DNA of 64,000 bases from Sphingomonas sp. ID1715 (GCF_013044515.1 NZ_JABEPR010000001.1:682001-746000), one strand, 5' to 3'. Positions 52,266 through 61,606 are shown, counted from the first letter of the stretch. The notes: generated from the letters alone by a model not told the origin. Made by a program: numbers and translations.

Positions 52266-53132
52266 CTATTTGGGCAGGCGCCGGACGAGCGCGCTGGTGT
52301 CCTGCCGGCCCGCACCCATCGCCTGCACGTCGGCATAGAATTGGTCGATCAGGCTTGCGACCGGAAGGGTTGCGCCGTTTGTCCGCGCCTCGTCGATCGC
52401 CAGCCCCAGGTCCTTGCGCATCCAGTCGATGGCAAAGCCGAAATCGAACTCGCCGCGCGCCATGCTGTGCCATCGATTGAGCATCTGCCAGCTCGCCGCC
52501 GCGCCGCCGGAGATCGCCTCGAACACCTTGTCGGTGTCGAGATCGGCGTGCTGGGCAAAGCGCAGCGCTTCGCTCACCCCCTGCAGGGCGCCAGCGATGG
52601 CGATCTGATTGCACATCTTGGTGGTCTGGCCGGCGCCGGCCGGGCCGATATGGGTGATGCGGCCGGCATAGGCCTCCATCAACGGCCAGGCGACCTGCAG
52701 TGCCTTGTCCCGGCCGCCGCACATGATCGACAGCGTGCCGTTCTCGGCACCCACTTGGCCACCCGACACGGGCGCGTCCACGCAATGGATGTCGCGCTCC
52801 TTGCCTTCGACAGCGAGCTGGCGCGCGATCTTCGCGGACACCGTGGTGTGGTCGATGAACACGCTGCCCGGCCGCATCGAGCGGAACGCGCCTTCGCGGC
52901 CCAGCGTCACTTCCGCCAGATCGTCGTCATTGCCGACGCAGGTGATCACGGCATCCTGATCGCGCGCGGCCTCGACCGGGCTCTCCGCCACACGTCCACC
53001 ATGGGCCGCCACCCAAGCCCGGGCCTTGGCCCCAGTGCGGTTGTAGATAGTCAGCTCGTGACCTTTGGCGGCGAGGTGGCGCGCCATCGGGCCGCCCATT
53101 ACGCCGATACCGATGAATGCGATACGGGACAT
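52266..53132 (-). CDS. 3-hydroxyisobutyrate dehydrogenase-like NAD(P) oxidoreductase
   Basis: A 288-residue beta-hydroxyacid dehydrogenase. The N-terminal Rossmann motif is FIGIGVMGGPMARHLAAKG. The substrate motif VDAPVSGGQVGAENGTLSIMCGG and the catalytic Lys in AGQTTKMCNQIAIAG are conserved. Likely substrates are 3-hydroxyisobutyrate or tartronate semialdehyde; neither can be chosen from sequence alone. The ATG at 53132 puts the Rossmann fold at the start, and a 15-residue extension upstream is less likely. Confidence 0.9.
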   Translation of the reverse strand: MSRIAFIGIGVMGGPMARHLAAKGHELTIYNRTGAKARAWVAAHGGRVAESPVEAARDQDAVITCVGNDDDLAEVTLGREGAFRSMRPGSVFIDHTTVSAKIARQLAVEGKERDIHCVDAPVSGGQVGAENGTLSIMCGGRDKALQVAWPLMEAYAGRITHIGPAGAGQTTKMCNQIAIAGALQGVSEALRFAQHADLDTDKVFEAISGGAAASWQMLNRWHSMARGEFDFGFAIDWMRKDLGLAIDEARTNGATLPVASLIDQFYADVQAMGAGRQDTSALVRRLPK

Positions 53133-53190
53133 GCCAGCGTGCTTAGAGACCATGCCCGCGCCTGTCAGCCCCGCCACCGTTCGGCCGCGA

Positions 53191-54471
53191 TCATTTGCGC
53201 GGTGCCGGCCCGGCGAAGGTCACCACGCTTTCCTGGCCACCTGACGACAGCGCGGACACACCGAAGAAATGGTGGTCGATGTTGACGTCCCTGAGCAGCA
53301 GCGAGCTCTGGTGGCCGGTAACGTCGCGGCTGTCGGTCCAGTCCGCCTTGTCGGCCCGCCGCCAGCGGATCCGGTAGCCGCTCGCCCCAGCCACCGGCGA
53401 CCAGCCGACCGTGGTGTCGGCGCTGAGCGCCCCTGAAATGGTCACGCTGTCCGGCGCAGCGGGCGCGGTCGCCAATTCCCGGATCACGGCCATGTTCAAC
53501 GCCGTGACGCGGGCGAGATAGGGAAAGTCGACGAACTGGATCGTGTCGCCGTAGAATTTCCCGTTCTCGGTCCTGAGCGTCTGATGCTGGTGATCGTAGT
53601 TCTCGGTCACCTCGCTAAAGCGCACCGCGGCGGAAATGCCTTCGTTCAGGAATGCAGTGTGGTCTCCGCCACGCTGATAACGGTCGGGCCGGCCTACGGC
53701 GATGACCTGTACTCCGCCCTCCTGTTCGGCAACCCGGCGGATCGCCCTGGCCAGCGCCCTGGACGGCGAGTCCTGCTCGCCACCATTGGCGCGTTGCGCC
53801 TTGACCGCATCCAGATCGGCGGCAGCCTGAATGCCTTCGCTGAACACCCGCACATTGCGGTCGTCGCGCGCGCCGCCCACGCCGGTCGTGTTGCCGACAA
53901 TATCGTTGTTGAGCACGGCGGCGACCCGCTAGCCGCGCTGCTTCGCCGTCCGGGCGAGCAGCTGCCCGCCCCACAGACCCTGCTCCTCGCCCGACAAGGC
54001 AGCGTAGATGATTGTGGCCGGGAACCTCTCCTTTGACAGGATGCGTGCCGCTTCCATCACCAGCGCGACACCGGACGCATCGTCGTTCGCGCCGGGAGCA
54101 TCGGAGGTGGCGTCCATCACGTCGGAGACGCGGCTATCGATATGCCCCTGAACAATGATCACCCGCTCCGGATCGGACGTGCCGCGCTGGATGGCGAGCA
54201 CGTCCTCGACTCGCACGCCGTTAGGCGCGCGCGGCCCGGTGAACAGGTCGCCGACCGTTTCGACCTGCAAGCAGCCCCCGCATGCCTTGCCGAACTGCGC
54301 GAAGCGGCCGGCGGTCCAGCGTCGTGCGGCGCCGATGCCGCGCTTGGGATCGGTCGCCGAAGAGAGCGTATGCCGCGTGCCGAATCCAACCAGCTTCTCG
54401 ATGGTCGCGCGCAGCTGTGCGGGGTCGGGCTGGGCAGCGGCGGCAGCGGCCAAGGCAATGAAATCGAACAC
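53191..54471 (-). pseudogene. M28 family metallopeptidase interrupted by one in-frame amber codon
   Basis: 426 codons in one reading frame, split by a single TAG at 53929-53931. The upstream part has a short signal-like N-terminus, the metal ligands GHIDSR and GANDDASG and the catalytic EEQGLWGG. The downstream part, in the same frame, has the next ligand LNNDIVGN and the last in GGDHTAFL, then a fibronectin-like domain (about residues 335-425). Around the stop the protein reads TAKQRG-stop-RVAAVLNNDIVG; family members usually have Trp there, so TGG to TAG is the likely change. Both zinc-binding halves are needed, so a truncated product should be inactive unless the stop is read through. Confidence 0.85.
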
Positions 54472-54501
54472 GATCGAACTCCGTTTGAGCGAGGAGGCGG
54501 A

Positions 54502-54867
54502 TCAGGCGTCTTTGATGAGGCTGAAGTCGCCCTTCAAGCGTCGATAAAAGCAGCTTTGCGCGCCCGTATGGCACGCCGGCCCCGCAGGCTCGACGCGCAT
54601 CCAGAGCGCGTCCTGATCGCAGTCGATGCGCAGTTCGACGATCCGCAGGACATTTCCGGACGTCTCGCCCTTTTTCCAGAGCGAGCCGCGGCTGCGCGAC
54701 CAGAAATGCGCCTCCCCGGTGGCGAGGCTCAAGCGCAGCGCCTCTTCGTTCAGATGCGCGACCATGAGCAGTTCGCCCGATGCGGCGTCGGTGACCACGC
54801 CGGTGATCAGGCCCTTGCCATCCCAGCGCGGTGCGAGGCGGTCACCCTGCTCCAGTTCGTCGCTCAT
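54502..54867 (-). CDS. hisI: Phosphoribosyl-AMP cyclohydrolase
   Basis: A 121-residue enzyme that opens the purine ring of phosphoribosyl-AMP in histidine synthesis. Segments [38 protein letters not shown] are diagnostic, and C-terminal [27 protein letters not shown] contains the zinc- and magnesium-binding Asp and Cys residues. It is a stand-alone HisI without the HisE domain. No other his gene is nearby. Confidence 0.95.
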   Translation of the reverse strand: MSDELEQGDRLAPRWDGKGLITGVVTDAASGELLMVAHLNEEALRLSLATGEAHFWSRSRGSLWKKGETSGNVLRIVELRIDCDQDALWMRVEPAGPACHTGAQSCFYRRLKGDFSLIKDA

Positions 54868-54944
54868 GCCGCCTCATGCGCGTGCGACCCCTGATCTGTC
54901 CACAATTGAAACAGCTACCCCGATTCTTTCGTGTCGACAGGTGT

Positions 54945-54952
54945 TTAACCAT
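54945..54952 (+). promoter_or_regulatory. CtrA half-site upstream of the PEP-CTERM metalloprotease
   Basis: TTAACCAT, an exact CtrA half-site, about 68 bases before the ATG at 55020 and facing it. Confidence 0.4.
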
Positions 54953-55019
54953 AACATAGCTTTCAGCTTCTCAGCTGTTCGCGGGGTGTATCGAGCGGCT
55001 CGATTCGAAGGGGGTTTTC

Positions 55020-56225
55020 ATGAAGAAACTGCTCGTCGCAGCCCTGTGCTGCGCGTCCTGGACCGCTGCCGCCAATGCCAGCGTGATCTGGGAAGACGAT
55101 GTCGACTTCCAGGGTTCTCTGAGCGGTAGCGGCGCCATCGTTCAGGCTCCGCCGCTCGCTGCGAATGGCGGCCTGACGATCATTCTCAACAACACCGGCG
55201 GCGTGGAAGCCGGGACCCAGGCGCGCGCGGGCTTCGAAGCCGCGGCCGCAATCTGGTCCAGCATCCTGCGCGATCCCGTGACCATCCGTCTCGACGTCGG
55301 CTTCAGCCAGCTCGGCCCGAACATTCTCGGCCAGACCAACTCGACGACCAACAACATCACCTATGCAGGCCTGCGCACGCTGATGGCCGCCGACGCCAAG
55401 TCGGGCTACGACCTGCAGGCGGTGAACAGCCTGCCGCTCGGCGCCACCGTCTCGTTCCTGTCGAATGAGGCCGGTAATTGCGTTACCAACGTGCCGACCT
55501 GCCAGGCGATCAGCACCAACAGCCGCACGCTCGACAACGACAACACGGTCGACAACCTGCAGATTCAGATCAACACCGCGCAGGTGAAGGCCCTCGGCCT
55601 AAATCCCATCTATGCGGCGTCGAACGTAACGCAGCGCGATGGCCTGGTCGCATTCAGCAATCAGTTCAACTGGGACTTCGACCGTTCCGACGGCATCGAT
55701 CCGGCGCTGATAGACTTTGTCGGCGTCGCCGCTCACGAAATCGGCCACGCGCTGGGTTTCCGCTCGGGCGTCGATCTGGCGGACGTGAACGCCAACCTGA
55801 ACCGCGCCGGCCTGGACGCAATCGCCTGGGGAACGGTCCTCGACCTGTTCCGCTACCAGACGTTCAACGGCGCAGCGACCCGCGACTGGACGATTGGCGG
55901 CACGCCCTGCTTCTCACTTAATGGCGGCACGTGCATCGGCAACTTCTCGACGGGTTCGGTCAATGGCGACCTGCGCCAGGCCAGCCATTGGAAGGACGAT
56001 GCGCTGACGGGCACGACGCTCGGCATCATGGATCCAACGCGGAGCGGCTTCAACGGCGCCATCACCTTCCTGAACCCGACCCAGCTCGACCTGATCGCGT
56101 TCGACGCGATCGGCTATGACGTGGCGGTGCCGGAGCCGGCGACCTGGGCCATGATGATCGCGGGCTTTGCCTTTGTCGGCGCTGCCGCGCGCCGCCGCCG
56201 CAACGTCGCGGTGTCGTTCGCCTAA
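55020..56225 (+). CDS. PEP-CTERM metalloprotease (NF038122-like)
   Basis: A 401-residue exported zinc protease. The signal peptide is MKKLLVAALCCASWTAAANA. The zinc motif is HEIGHALGF (239-247) followed by SGVD with a possible third ligand D252. The C-terminus has VPEPATWAMMIAGFAFVG and a poly-Arg tail, so the enzyme should be surface-anchored or released by an exosortase. This layout matches a known metalloprotease group carrying PEP-CTERM signals. A GGGGG ribosome site lies five bases before the ATG, and a strong terminator follows the stop. Confidence 0.9.
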   Translation: MKKLLVAALCCASWTAAANASVIWEDDVDFQGSLSGSGAIVQAPPLAANGGLTIILNNTGGVEAGTQARAGFEAAAAIWSSILRDPVTIRLDVGFSQLGPNILGQTNSTTNNITYAGLRTLMAADAKSGYDLQAVNSLPLGATVSFLSNEAGNCVTNVPTCQAISTNSRTLDNDNTVDNLQIQINTAQVKALGLNPIYAASNVTQRDGLVAFSNQFNWDFDRSDGIDPALIDFVGVAAHEIGHALGFRSGVDLADVNANLNRAGLDAIAWGTVLDLFRYQTFNGAATRDWTIGGTPCFSLNGGTCIGNFSTGSVNGDLRQASHWKDDALTGTTLGIMDPTRSGFNGAITFLNPTQLDLIAFDAIGYDVAVPEPATWAMMIAGFAFVGAAARRRRNVAVSFA

Positions 56226-56246
56226 GTTGTTCAGCTGAAAGACTGC

Positions 56247-56284
56247 GGCCCCGCCCGGCACCACGCCGGGCGGGGCCTTATTTT
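56247..56284 (+). terminator. Intrinsic terminator after the metalloprotease
   Basis: GGCCCCGCCCGGC and GCCGGGCGGGGCC form a perfect 13-bp stem around ACCAC, followed by TTATTTT. A textbook rho-independent terminator. Confidence 0.9.
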
Positions 56285-56357
56285 GTGACAGAGGGGAGAC
56301 AAGTCGCCCTCTCCCTCCTATATGCCGGGCCAACTTGAGACGAGGGCACCGGTCTCG

Positions 56358-57815
56358 ATGCTGACCACCAATCCGTTCGACGACGACAAGCTGCGTGAAG
56401 AATGCGGCGTCTTCGGTATCTACAATGCCGAGACCGCGTCCGCGGTCGTGGCGCTTGGCCTGCACGCGCTGCAGCATCGCGGCCAGGAAGCGGCTGGCAT
56501 CACCAGCTGGGATGGCCACCACTTCCACACCCACCGGGCAATGGGTCACGTCGCCGGCAATTTCGATCGTGACGAGGTGATCCGCGGCCTGCCCGGACGA
56601 GTCGCCTGTGGCCATGTCCGCTATTCGACCACCGGCGAGACCGCGCTGCGCAACGTCCAGCCGCTGTTCGCCGAACTCAGCTCGGGAGGCTTCGCGGTCG
56701 CGCACAACGGCAATATCTCGAATGCCATGAAGCTGCGTCGCGAACTCGTTCGCCGCGGGTCGATCTTCCAGTCCACCTCCGATACCGAAGTCATCATTCA
56801 CCTGGTGGCGACCTCCACCTACCGGACGTTGCTCGACAAGTTCATCGACGCGCTGAAGCATGTCGAAGGCGCCTATTCGCTGATTTGCCTGACGCCGGAA
56901 GGCATGCTCGCCTGCCGCGATCCGCTCGGTATCCGGCCGCTGGTCATGGGCAAGCTCGGTGATGCGACCATCTTCGCGTCCGAGACGGTCGCCCTCGACG
57001 TGATCGGCGCCGAATATATCCGCGATGTCGAGCCCGGCGAAATCGTCATCGTCACCGATGCCGGCGTGCGCTCGATCCAGCCCTTCGGTTCTATCAACCC
57101 CCGGCCGTGCATCTTCGAGCATGTCTATTTCTCGCGCCCCGATTCGATTGTGGACGGCACGTCCGTCTATGACGTGCGCAAGGCGATTGGCGCACAGCTC
57201 GCGATCGAGGCGCCGGTGGAGGCCGATCTCGTCATCCCGGTGCCGGACTCCGGCGTGCCAGCCGCGATCGGCTATGCGCAGCAATCGGGCATTCCGTTCG
57301 AGCTCGGCATCATCCGCAGCCACTATGTCGGCCGCACCTTCATTCAGCCGGGCGACCAGGTCCGCCATTTGGGCGTCAAGCTGAAGCACAACGCCAATCG
57401 CGCGCTGATCGGCGGCAAGCGCGTCGTGCTGATCGACGACTCGATCGTGCGCGGCACCACCAGCCTGAAGATCGTGCAGATGATGCGCGATGCGGGTGCC
57501 GCCGAAGTGCATATGCGCATCGCCAGTCCGCCGACGCGGCACAGCTGCTTCTACGGCGTCGACACGCCGGAGCGGACCAAGCTGCTAGCAGCCAAGCTCG
57601 ATGTGCCCGGCATGTCGGATTACATCCATGCCGACAGCCTCGCCTTTGTGTCGATCAGCGGGCTCTACAAGGCGCTCGGCCATGACCGCCGCGCCGACGT
57701 TCGCCCGCAGCATTGCGACGCCTGCTTCACCGGCGACTATCCGACGACGCTGACCGATCAGGACGAACTCGCCCCTGCGGACCAGCTGAGCCTGCTCGCC
57801 GAGCGCATCGTCTAG
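56358..57815 (+). CDS. purF: Amidophosphoribosyltransferase
   Basis: A 485-residue enzyme that makes phosphoribosylamine from PRPP and glutamine, the first step of purine synthesis. The N-terminus MLTTNPFDDDKLREEC places the nucleophilic Cys at residue 16, so a 15-residue propeptide is removed. LHALQHRGQEAAGI, CGHVRYSTTGE and the PRPP loop VVLIDDSIVRGTTS are present. Cys residues toward the C-terminus fit the iron-sulfur form. The ATG at 56358 is preferred to 56322, which adds 12 residues. It overlaps the convergent ligase gene by four bases. Confidence 0.95.
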   Translation: MLTTNPFDDDKLREECGVFGIYNAETASAVVALGLHALQHRGQEAAGITSWDGHHFHTHRAMGHVAGNFDRDEVIRGLPGRVACGHVRYSTTGETALRNVQPLFAELSSGGFAVAHNGNISNAMKLRRELVRRGSIFQSTSDTEVIIHLVATSTYRTLLDKFIDALKHVEGAYSLICLTPEGMLACRDPLGIRPLVMGKLGDATIFASETVALDVIGAEYIRDVEPGEIVIVTDAGVRSIQPFGSINPRPCIFEHVYFSRPDSIVDGTSVYDVRKAIGAQLAIEAPVEADLVIPVPDSGVPAAIGYAQQSGIPFELGIIRSHYVGRTFIQPGDQVRHLGVKLKHNANRALIGGKRVVLIDDSIVRGTTSLKIVQMMRDAGAAEVHMRIASPPTRHSCFYGVDTPERTKLLAAKLDVPGMSDYIHADSLAFVSISGLYKALGHDRRADVRPQHCDACFTGDYPTTLTDQDELAPADQLSLLAERIV

Positions 57816-59230
57816 GCGAAGACGCCGACCAGCTCCTGACGGAGCACGGCCTTTTCGACCTTGCCCATCGCGTTGCGGGGCAGCGCCTCGCGGATCAGCA
57901 CACGCTTCGGACGCTTATAAGCCGCAAGACTGTCCCGAAGCGCCGCAACGATCGCCTCTTCGTTGGCAGTTGCACCCGCGCGCGGGACCACGACCGCCAC
58001 CACGCCTTCGCCGAAATCGGGATGCGGGGCGCCGACCACGGCTACCTCCGCTACCCCCTCCAGTGCTTCGATCGTCGCCTCGACTTCGGCCGGATAGACG
58101 TTGAAGCCGCCTGAGATGATCAGATCTTTCGCGCGGCCGACGATCCACAGATAGCCCTCCTCATCGAACCGGCCGAGGTCGCCGGTCTGGAAGAAGTCGT
58201 CGGCGGTGAAGGACTCGCCCGTCTTTTGCGGATTGCGCCAATAGCCTCCGGTTACATTCGGCCCGCGCACCTCGATGCTTCCGACACCGCCGCCATCCGG
58301 CTCGGCGATGCGGATGTCCACGCCGGGCAAGGCAGGGCCGACGCTGCCCGCGCGACGATCGCCCTGATAGGGGTTTGACGAGAGCATGCCGGTCTCCGTC
58401 ATGCCATAGCGTTCGAGGATGCGGTGCCCCGTCCGCTCTTCCCATTCGCGATGCGTCTCGGCCGACAAAGGTGCCGATCCGGAAACGAACAGCCGCATGT
58501 TCGCGGCGCGCTCGGCGGTCAGGTCCGACCGCGCGAGCAGGCGAGTATAGAAGGTCGGCACGCCCATCAGCACGCTGGAGCCGGGCAGCGCCGCAAGGAT
58601 AGCGTCGGCATCGAAGCTGGGCAGCCACAGCATCGACGCGCCCGATCCGAGCACGCAGTGCGTGGCGACGAACAGTCCGTGCACATGGAAGATCGGCAGC
58701 GCGTGGATGAGGCGATCCGTCGCGGTGAACCGCCACTCGCCGATCAGCGTCTCCGCATTGGCGGCCAGGTTGCGCTGGCTGAGCATCGCGCCCTTGGACC
58801 GCCCGGTTGTACCGGAGGTGTAGAGGATCGCAGCAAGGCTGTCGGCACCCAACGCGGGATCATCGAACGCAGCCTGTGGCCCCGCCGCAAGCCGTGCCAG
58901 TTCGGCCTCGCCCACGAACAGGGCGGGCTCCGCATCGGCCACGAAATAGTCGATCTCGCTTCGAGTGTAGCCGGGATTGAGCGGCACATAGACGATGCCG
59001 CTGCGAATAGCGGCCAGATAGAGGATAAGGGCTTCCACGGACTTGCCGGTCTGGACCAGCATCCGGTCGCCTGATTTCAGCCCGCGTGCCGCCAGTGCGC
59101 CGGCCATCCCCGCCGACCGGGCAAGCAGTTCGCCATAGCTGGTGGTGGTCCCGTTCGGATCGACCAGCGCCGGAGCGCTCAGGTCCGCCGGAAAGCCTTG
59201 GGCGAGAGTGGCAAAGAGACTGCGCTGCAT
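57812..59230 (-). CDS. Malonyl-CoA synthetase-like AMP-forming ligase
   Basis: A 472-residue acyl-CoA ligase that activates a carboxylate through an adenylate. Motifs are YTSGTTGRSKGAMLS (P-loop), RYGMTETGMLSSNPYQGDRRAGSVG, GYLWIVGRAKDLIISGGFNVYP, and the C-terminal Lys in PRNAMGKVEK. ETGMLSSNPYQGDRRAGSVGPALPGV matches malonate-CoA ligases (MatB) closely, so malonate is the likely substrate. No malonate transporter or decarboxylase is adjacent. Confidence 0.85.
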   Translation of the reverse strand: MQRSLFATLAQGFPADLSAPALVDPNGTTTSYGELLARSAGMAGALAARGLKSGDRMLVQTGKSVEALILYLAAIRSGIVYVPLNPGYTRSEIDYFVADAEPALFVGEAELARLAAGPQAAFDDPALGADSLAAILYTSGTTGRSKGAMLSQRNLAANAETLIGEWRFTATDRLIHALPIFHVHGLFVATHCVLGSGASMLWLPSFDADAILAALPGSSVLMGVPTFYTRLLARSDLTAERAANMRLFVSGSAPLSAETHREWEERTGHRILERYGMTETGMLSSNPYQGDRRAGSVGPALPGVDIRIAEPDGGGVGSIEVRGPNVTGGYWRNPQKTGESFTADDFFQTGDLGRFDEEGYLWIVGRAKDLIISGGFNVYPAEVEATIEALEGVAEVAVVGAPHPDFGEGVVAVVVPRAGATANEEAIVAALRDSLAAYKRPKRVLIREALPRNAMGKVEKAVLRQELVGVFA

Positions 59231-59315
59231 GGCGTGTCGCTTGCCTCGCCCGCAGATGGCGTCAAGTGCGATGACATATTGCGCAGGTGCCAGCCAGCCG
59301 CCAATGGGAGGCGCG

Positions 59316-59753
59316 ATGAAGCGGCGGCTATTCCTCTTCGCCAGTCTCGCCTCGGCTTCGCCGGTCGCGGCACAGCAGCCGCGCGCGGAGGCCGAGCTGA
59401 TCCGGCTGGAACAGGATTATGCCCGGGCTCTGGTCAACAAGGACCTGGCCTTCCTGCGCAGCTTCTACGCGCCGGACTGGCGCGGCGGGAATTGGCTCGG
59501 CTTCTTCACCAAATCGACCTTGCTGAAAAGGCTGCAAGGGAGCCGTTACGTGATCAAGTCGATGGTCGTTCGCGATCTCCGCGTGCGCGTCCTCGGCAAC
59601 GTCGCGATCGTTCAGGGAGTGGACGAGGAAGTGACCGCCATGGGCGATCGCAACACCAGCGGCACCTGGGGCTTTACCGACATTTTCGCCCGGCGGGGCG
59701 GCCGCTGGGTCGCCATCGCCAGCCAGACCACGCGGATCGGCGGCGACCGCTAG
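59316..59753 (+). CDS. SnoaL/DUF4440-like exported protein
   Basis: A 145-residue protein with signal peptide MKRRLFLFASLASASPVAAQ. The mature part has the NTF2/SnoaL fold signature: LEQDYARALVNKDLAFLRSFYAPDW, VRVLGNVAIVQGVDEEV and FTDIFARRGGRWVAIASQTTRI. Function is unknown; these folds bind small ligands or act as isomerases. The ATG at 59316 follows GGGAGG. Its stop overlaps the convergent L,D-transpeptidase gene by four bases. Confidence 0.82.
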   Translation: MKRRLFLFASLASASPVAAQQPRAEAELIRLEQDYARALVNKDLAFLRSFYAPDWRGGNWLGFFTKSTLLKRLQGSRYVIKSMVVRDLRVRVLGNVAIVQGVDEEVTAMGDRNTSGTWGFTDIFARRGGRWVAIASQTTRIGGDR

Positions 59754-61273
59754 CGGCTGGCGAATTCCCCCGGGTCCAGCTGGTCACGCGCATAGACGTC
59801 GTCCAGGAACCGCACCCCTTCAGGCGTGGCCTGGACCGTCAGATAAGTCAGGTACACCGGGACCGGCTGCGGCAGCGCGACATGCTGCTCCGGTGCGTCG
59901 CTCGCCGGGTTCAGCGGCTGGCCGAACAGCCACTGCCCAAGCCGCTGCGCATCCTCCAGCCGCACGCAGCCGGAGCTGAAGTAGCGCGCCGGTCGCTTCA
60001 TCAGCTCGGGCTCGTTGGTGTCGTGCAAATAGATGCCGAGATCATTGGGGAACATGAACTTGACCCGCCCCATCGCATTGCCGGGTCCGGGCAGCTGGCG
60101 AACGCGGACGTGCTGGCGTCCATCGGCCACCGCGCGCCAATCGACCTGGTCTTGCTGCAGCAGCTGGGCGTTGGCATCCCAGCCGGAGAGCGCCTCGAAA
60201 CCGAGCGTCTGCAACGAGGCGCCGTTCAGCACCCGGCTGACGACACGTTTATAGGCGAGGTCGTCCGGCACGTTCCAATAGGGGTTGAGGATCGCGAAGC
60301 GGAGCATGCCGGCCAGCATCGGCGTCTGCTGATCGGGCTTGCCGACCACCACCCGCATGCGGCCCGCCTCGGTACCCTCCTGGAAGTAGACCAGCTGCTG
60401 GGCGGCGATGTCGACGACGATGTGCCGCGTACCCGGTCCGGGTAGCAGTCGCGCGCGATCGAGATTGACGGCCAGCTTGCGGTCATACCAATCCGGCGGG
60501 CGGTTGAGCGCGGCGATCGTGCCGGCACCCGCCACACCGTCCGGCTTCAACCCGTGCGCGGCCTGAAAGGCGCGCAGTTCATCGGCGACTCGCTTGTCGA
60601 ACTTGCCGCGGGGATCGAGGCCGAGCCGTTCGCGGAGCGCAGCGACCCGGTCTCCACCCATGCCGGGCTTGAGCGCGGCGCCCTCGGCCACATAGCTGCC
60701 CGGCAGGTTGGACCAATGCTCGCGGCGTTCCGCCATCGCACGGCGAAGGCTTGCATAGGCCGGGTCCATCCAGCCCATTTCCGCAAGATAGCGGTCGAAA
60801 TCGGGCGCGACCGCGGCGGCGCGCACCACATCGGCCTCGCTCAGCTTCTTCGGGCGCAACTCCTCGTCGAGGAAGCGAATCTGGGCGTTAGGCGCGCGTC
60901 GGACATCCCGGACATAGCGCGCAAAGGCCTGCGACAGCCGCAGCTCTGTTCGTGCCAGCGCCTCGGCATCACCGCTGCGGCTGCGCTCGACCAACTCACG
61001 CAGCGCGCGCGCGTCGTAGTCGGAGGGCTCGAGACCATCGAGATCGGCGGTTTCGAGATAGGAGACCAGGGTGGCGGCGGCTGGCGTCAGCGCACCATTC
61101 TTGACCCAAAGCGGCCAAAAGCCGCGCGCGGCGTAAACCGCCTTCAGCTTGCCGTCCGCCTGATCCTTAACGGCGAGCGCCACCGCATCGGGCGCGGTCT
61201 GCGCGAACGCACCGGCGACCGGGGTCGAGATCAGCAAAGCGGCGAGAAACGCGCCGCTCATCGGGTTACGCAA
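59750..61273 (-). CDS. L,D-transpeptidase with peptidoglycan-binding domain
   Basis: A 507-residue cell-wall enzyme that cross-links or anchors peptidoglycan. The signal peptide follows LRNPMSGAFLAALLISTPVAGAFA. A helical domain at about 30-230 is typical of long YcbB-like members. The peptidoglycan-binding motif ALRERLGLDPRGKFDKRVADELRAFQ follows at about 245-290, and the catalytic YkuD motif is SSGCVRLED with C436. The TTG at 61273 is chosen because AAGGA sits about nine bases upstream; the ATG at 61261 lacks a ribosome site. Confidence 0.9.
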   Translation of the reverse strand: MRNPMSGAFLAALLISTPVAGAFAQTAPDAVALAVKDQADGKLKAVYAARGFWPLWVKNGALTPAAATLVSYLETADLDGLEPSDYDARALRELVERSRSGDAEALARTELRLSQAFARYVRDVRRAPNAQIRFLDEELRPKKLSEADVVRAAAVAPDFDRYLAEMGWMDPAYASLRRAMAERREHWSNLPGSYVAEGAALKPGMGGDRVAALRERLGLDPRGKFDKRVADELRAFQAAHGLKPDGVAGAGTIAALNRPPDWYDRKLAVNLDRARLLPGPGTRHIVVDIAAQQLVYFQEGTEAGRMRVVVGKPDQQTPMLAGMLRFAILNPYWNVPDDLAYKRVVSRVLNGASLQTLGFEALSGWDANAQLLQQDQVDWRAVADGRQHVRVRQLPGPGNAMGRVKFMFPNDLGIYLHDTNEPELMKRPARYFSSGCVRLEDAQRLGQWLFGQPLNPASDAPEQHVALPQPVPVYLTYLTVQATPEGVRFLDDVYARDQLDPGEFASR

Positions 61274-61336
61274 CTTTACTTTCCTTCCACTCGGCAGGTG
61301 CGGGCGCCATCGCGAAGAGACGGCGCCCGTCAACGA

Positions 61337-61606
61337 TCAGATGCCGCGTTCACCCGAAGGCGCCGGCTGCATCATCGGCTGCGGCGCCGGGCAGGGCGGC
61401 GCCTGGAATGCGACATAGGTGCCGTCGGCCGTGTAATAGCCATCGACCACGCCATCGCCGTTGCGATCGGCAGCAACCGAGCCGACAATCACGCCCGGCC
61501 ACGCCGGCGGGGCGGGCGCAACCGCCACATCGTCGCGCATGTCGGCGCAGGCGGCCAGGCCGATCGGCGCGGCCAGGATCAGGCAAATCCGTGAGACCCT
61601 CATCAT
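61337..61606 (-). CDS. Small lipoprotein with EF-hand-like loop
   Basis: An 89-residue protein. The signal MMRVSRICLILAAPIGLAAC has a GLAAC lipobox. DRNGDGVVDGYYTADG is an EF-hand-like calcium loop, and the tail is Pro-rich. Function is unknown. GGGAGAG lies directly before the tandem ATGs at 61606 and 61603. It is co-directional with, and 63 bases before, the L,D-transpeptidase gene. Confidence 0.78.
   Translation of the reverse strand: MMRVSRICLILAAPIGLAACADMRDDVAVAPAPPAWPGVIVGSVAADRNGDGVVDGYYTADGTYVAFQAPPCPAPQPMMQPAPSGERGI

Noticed and set aside
53926-53934. Frameshift in the M28 peptidase
   Set aside because: Both halves are in the same frame; codon counting across the TAG shows a nonsense codon and no indel.
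55914-57542. A 542-residue minus-strand open frame
   Set aside because: It is the shadow of purF and the end of the metalloprotease; no domain is recognisable.
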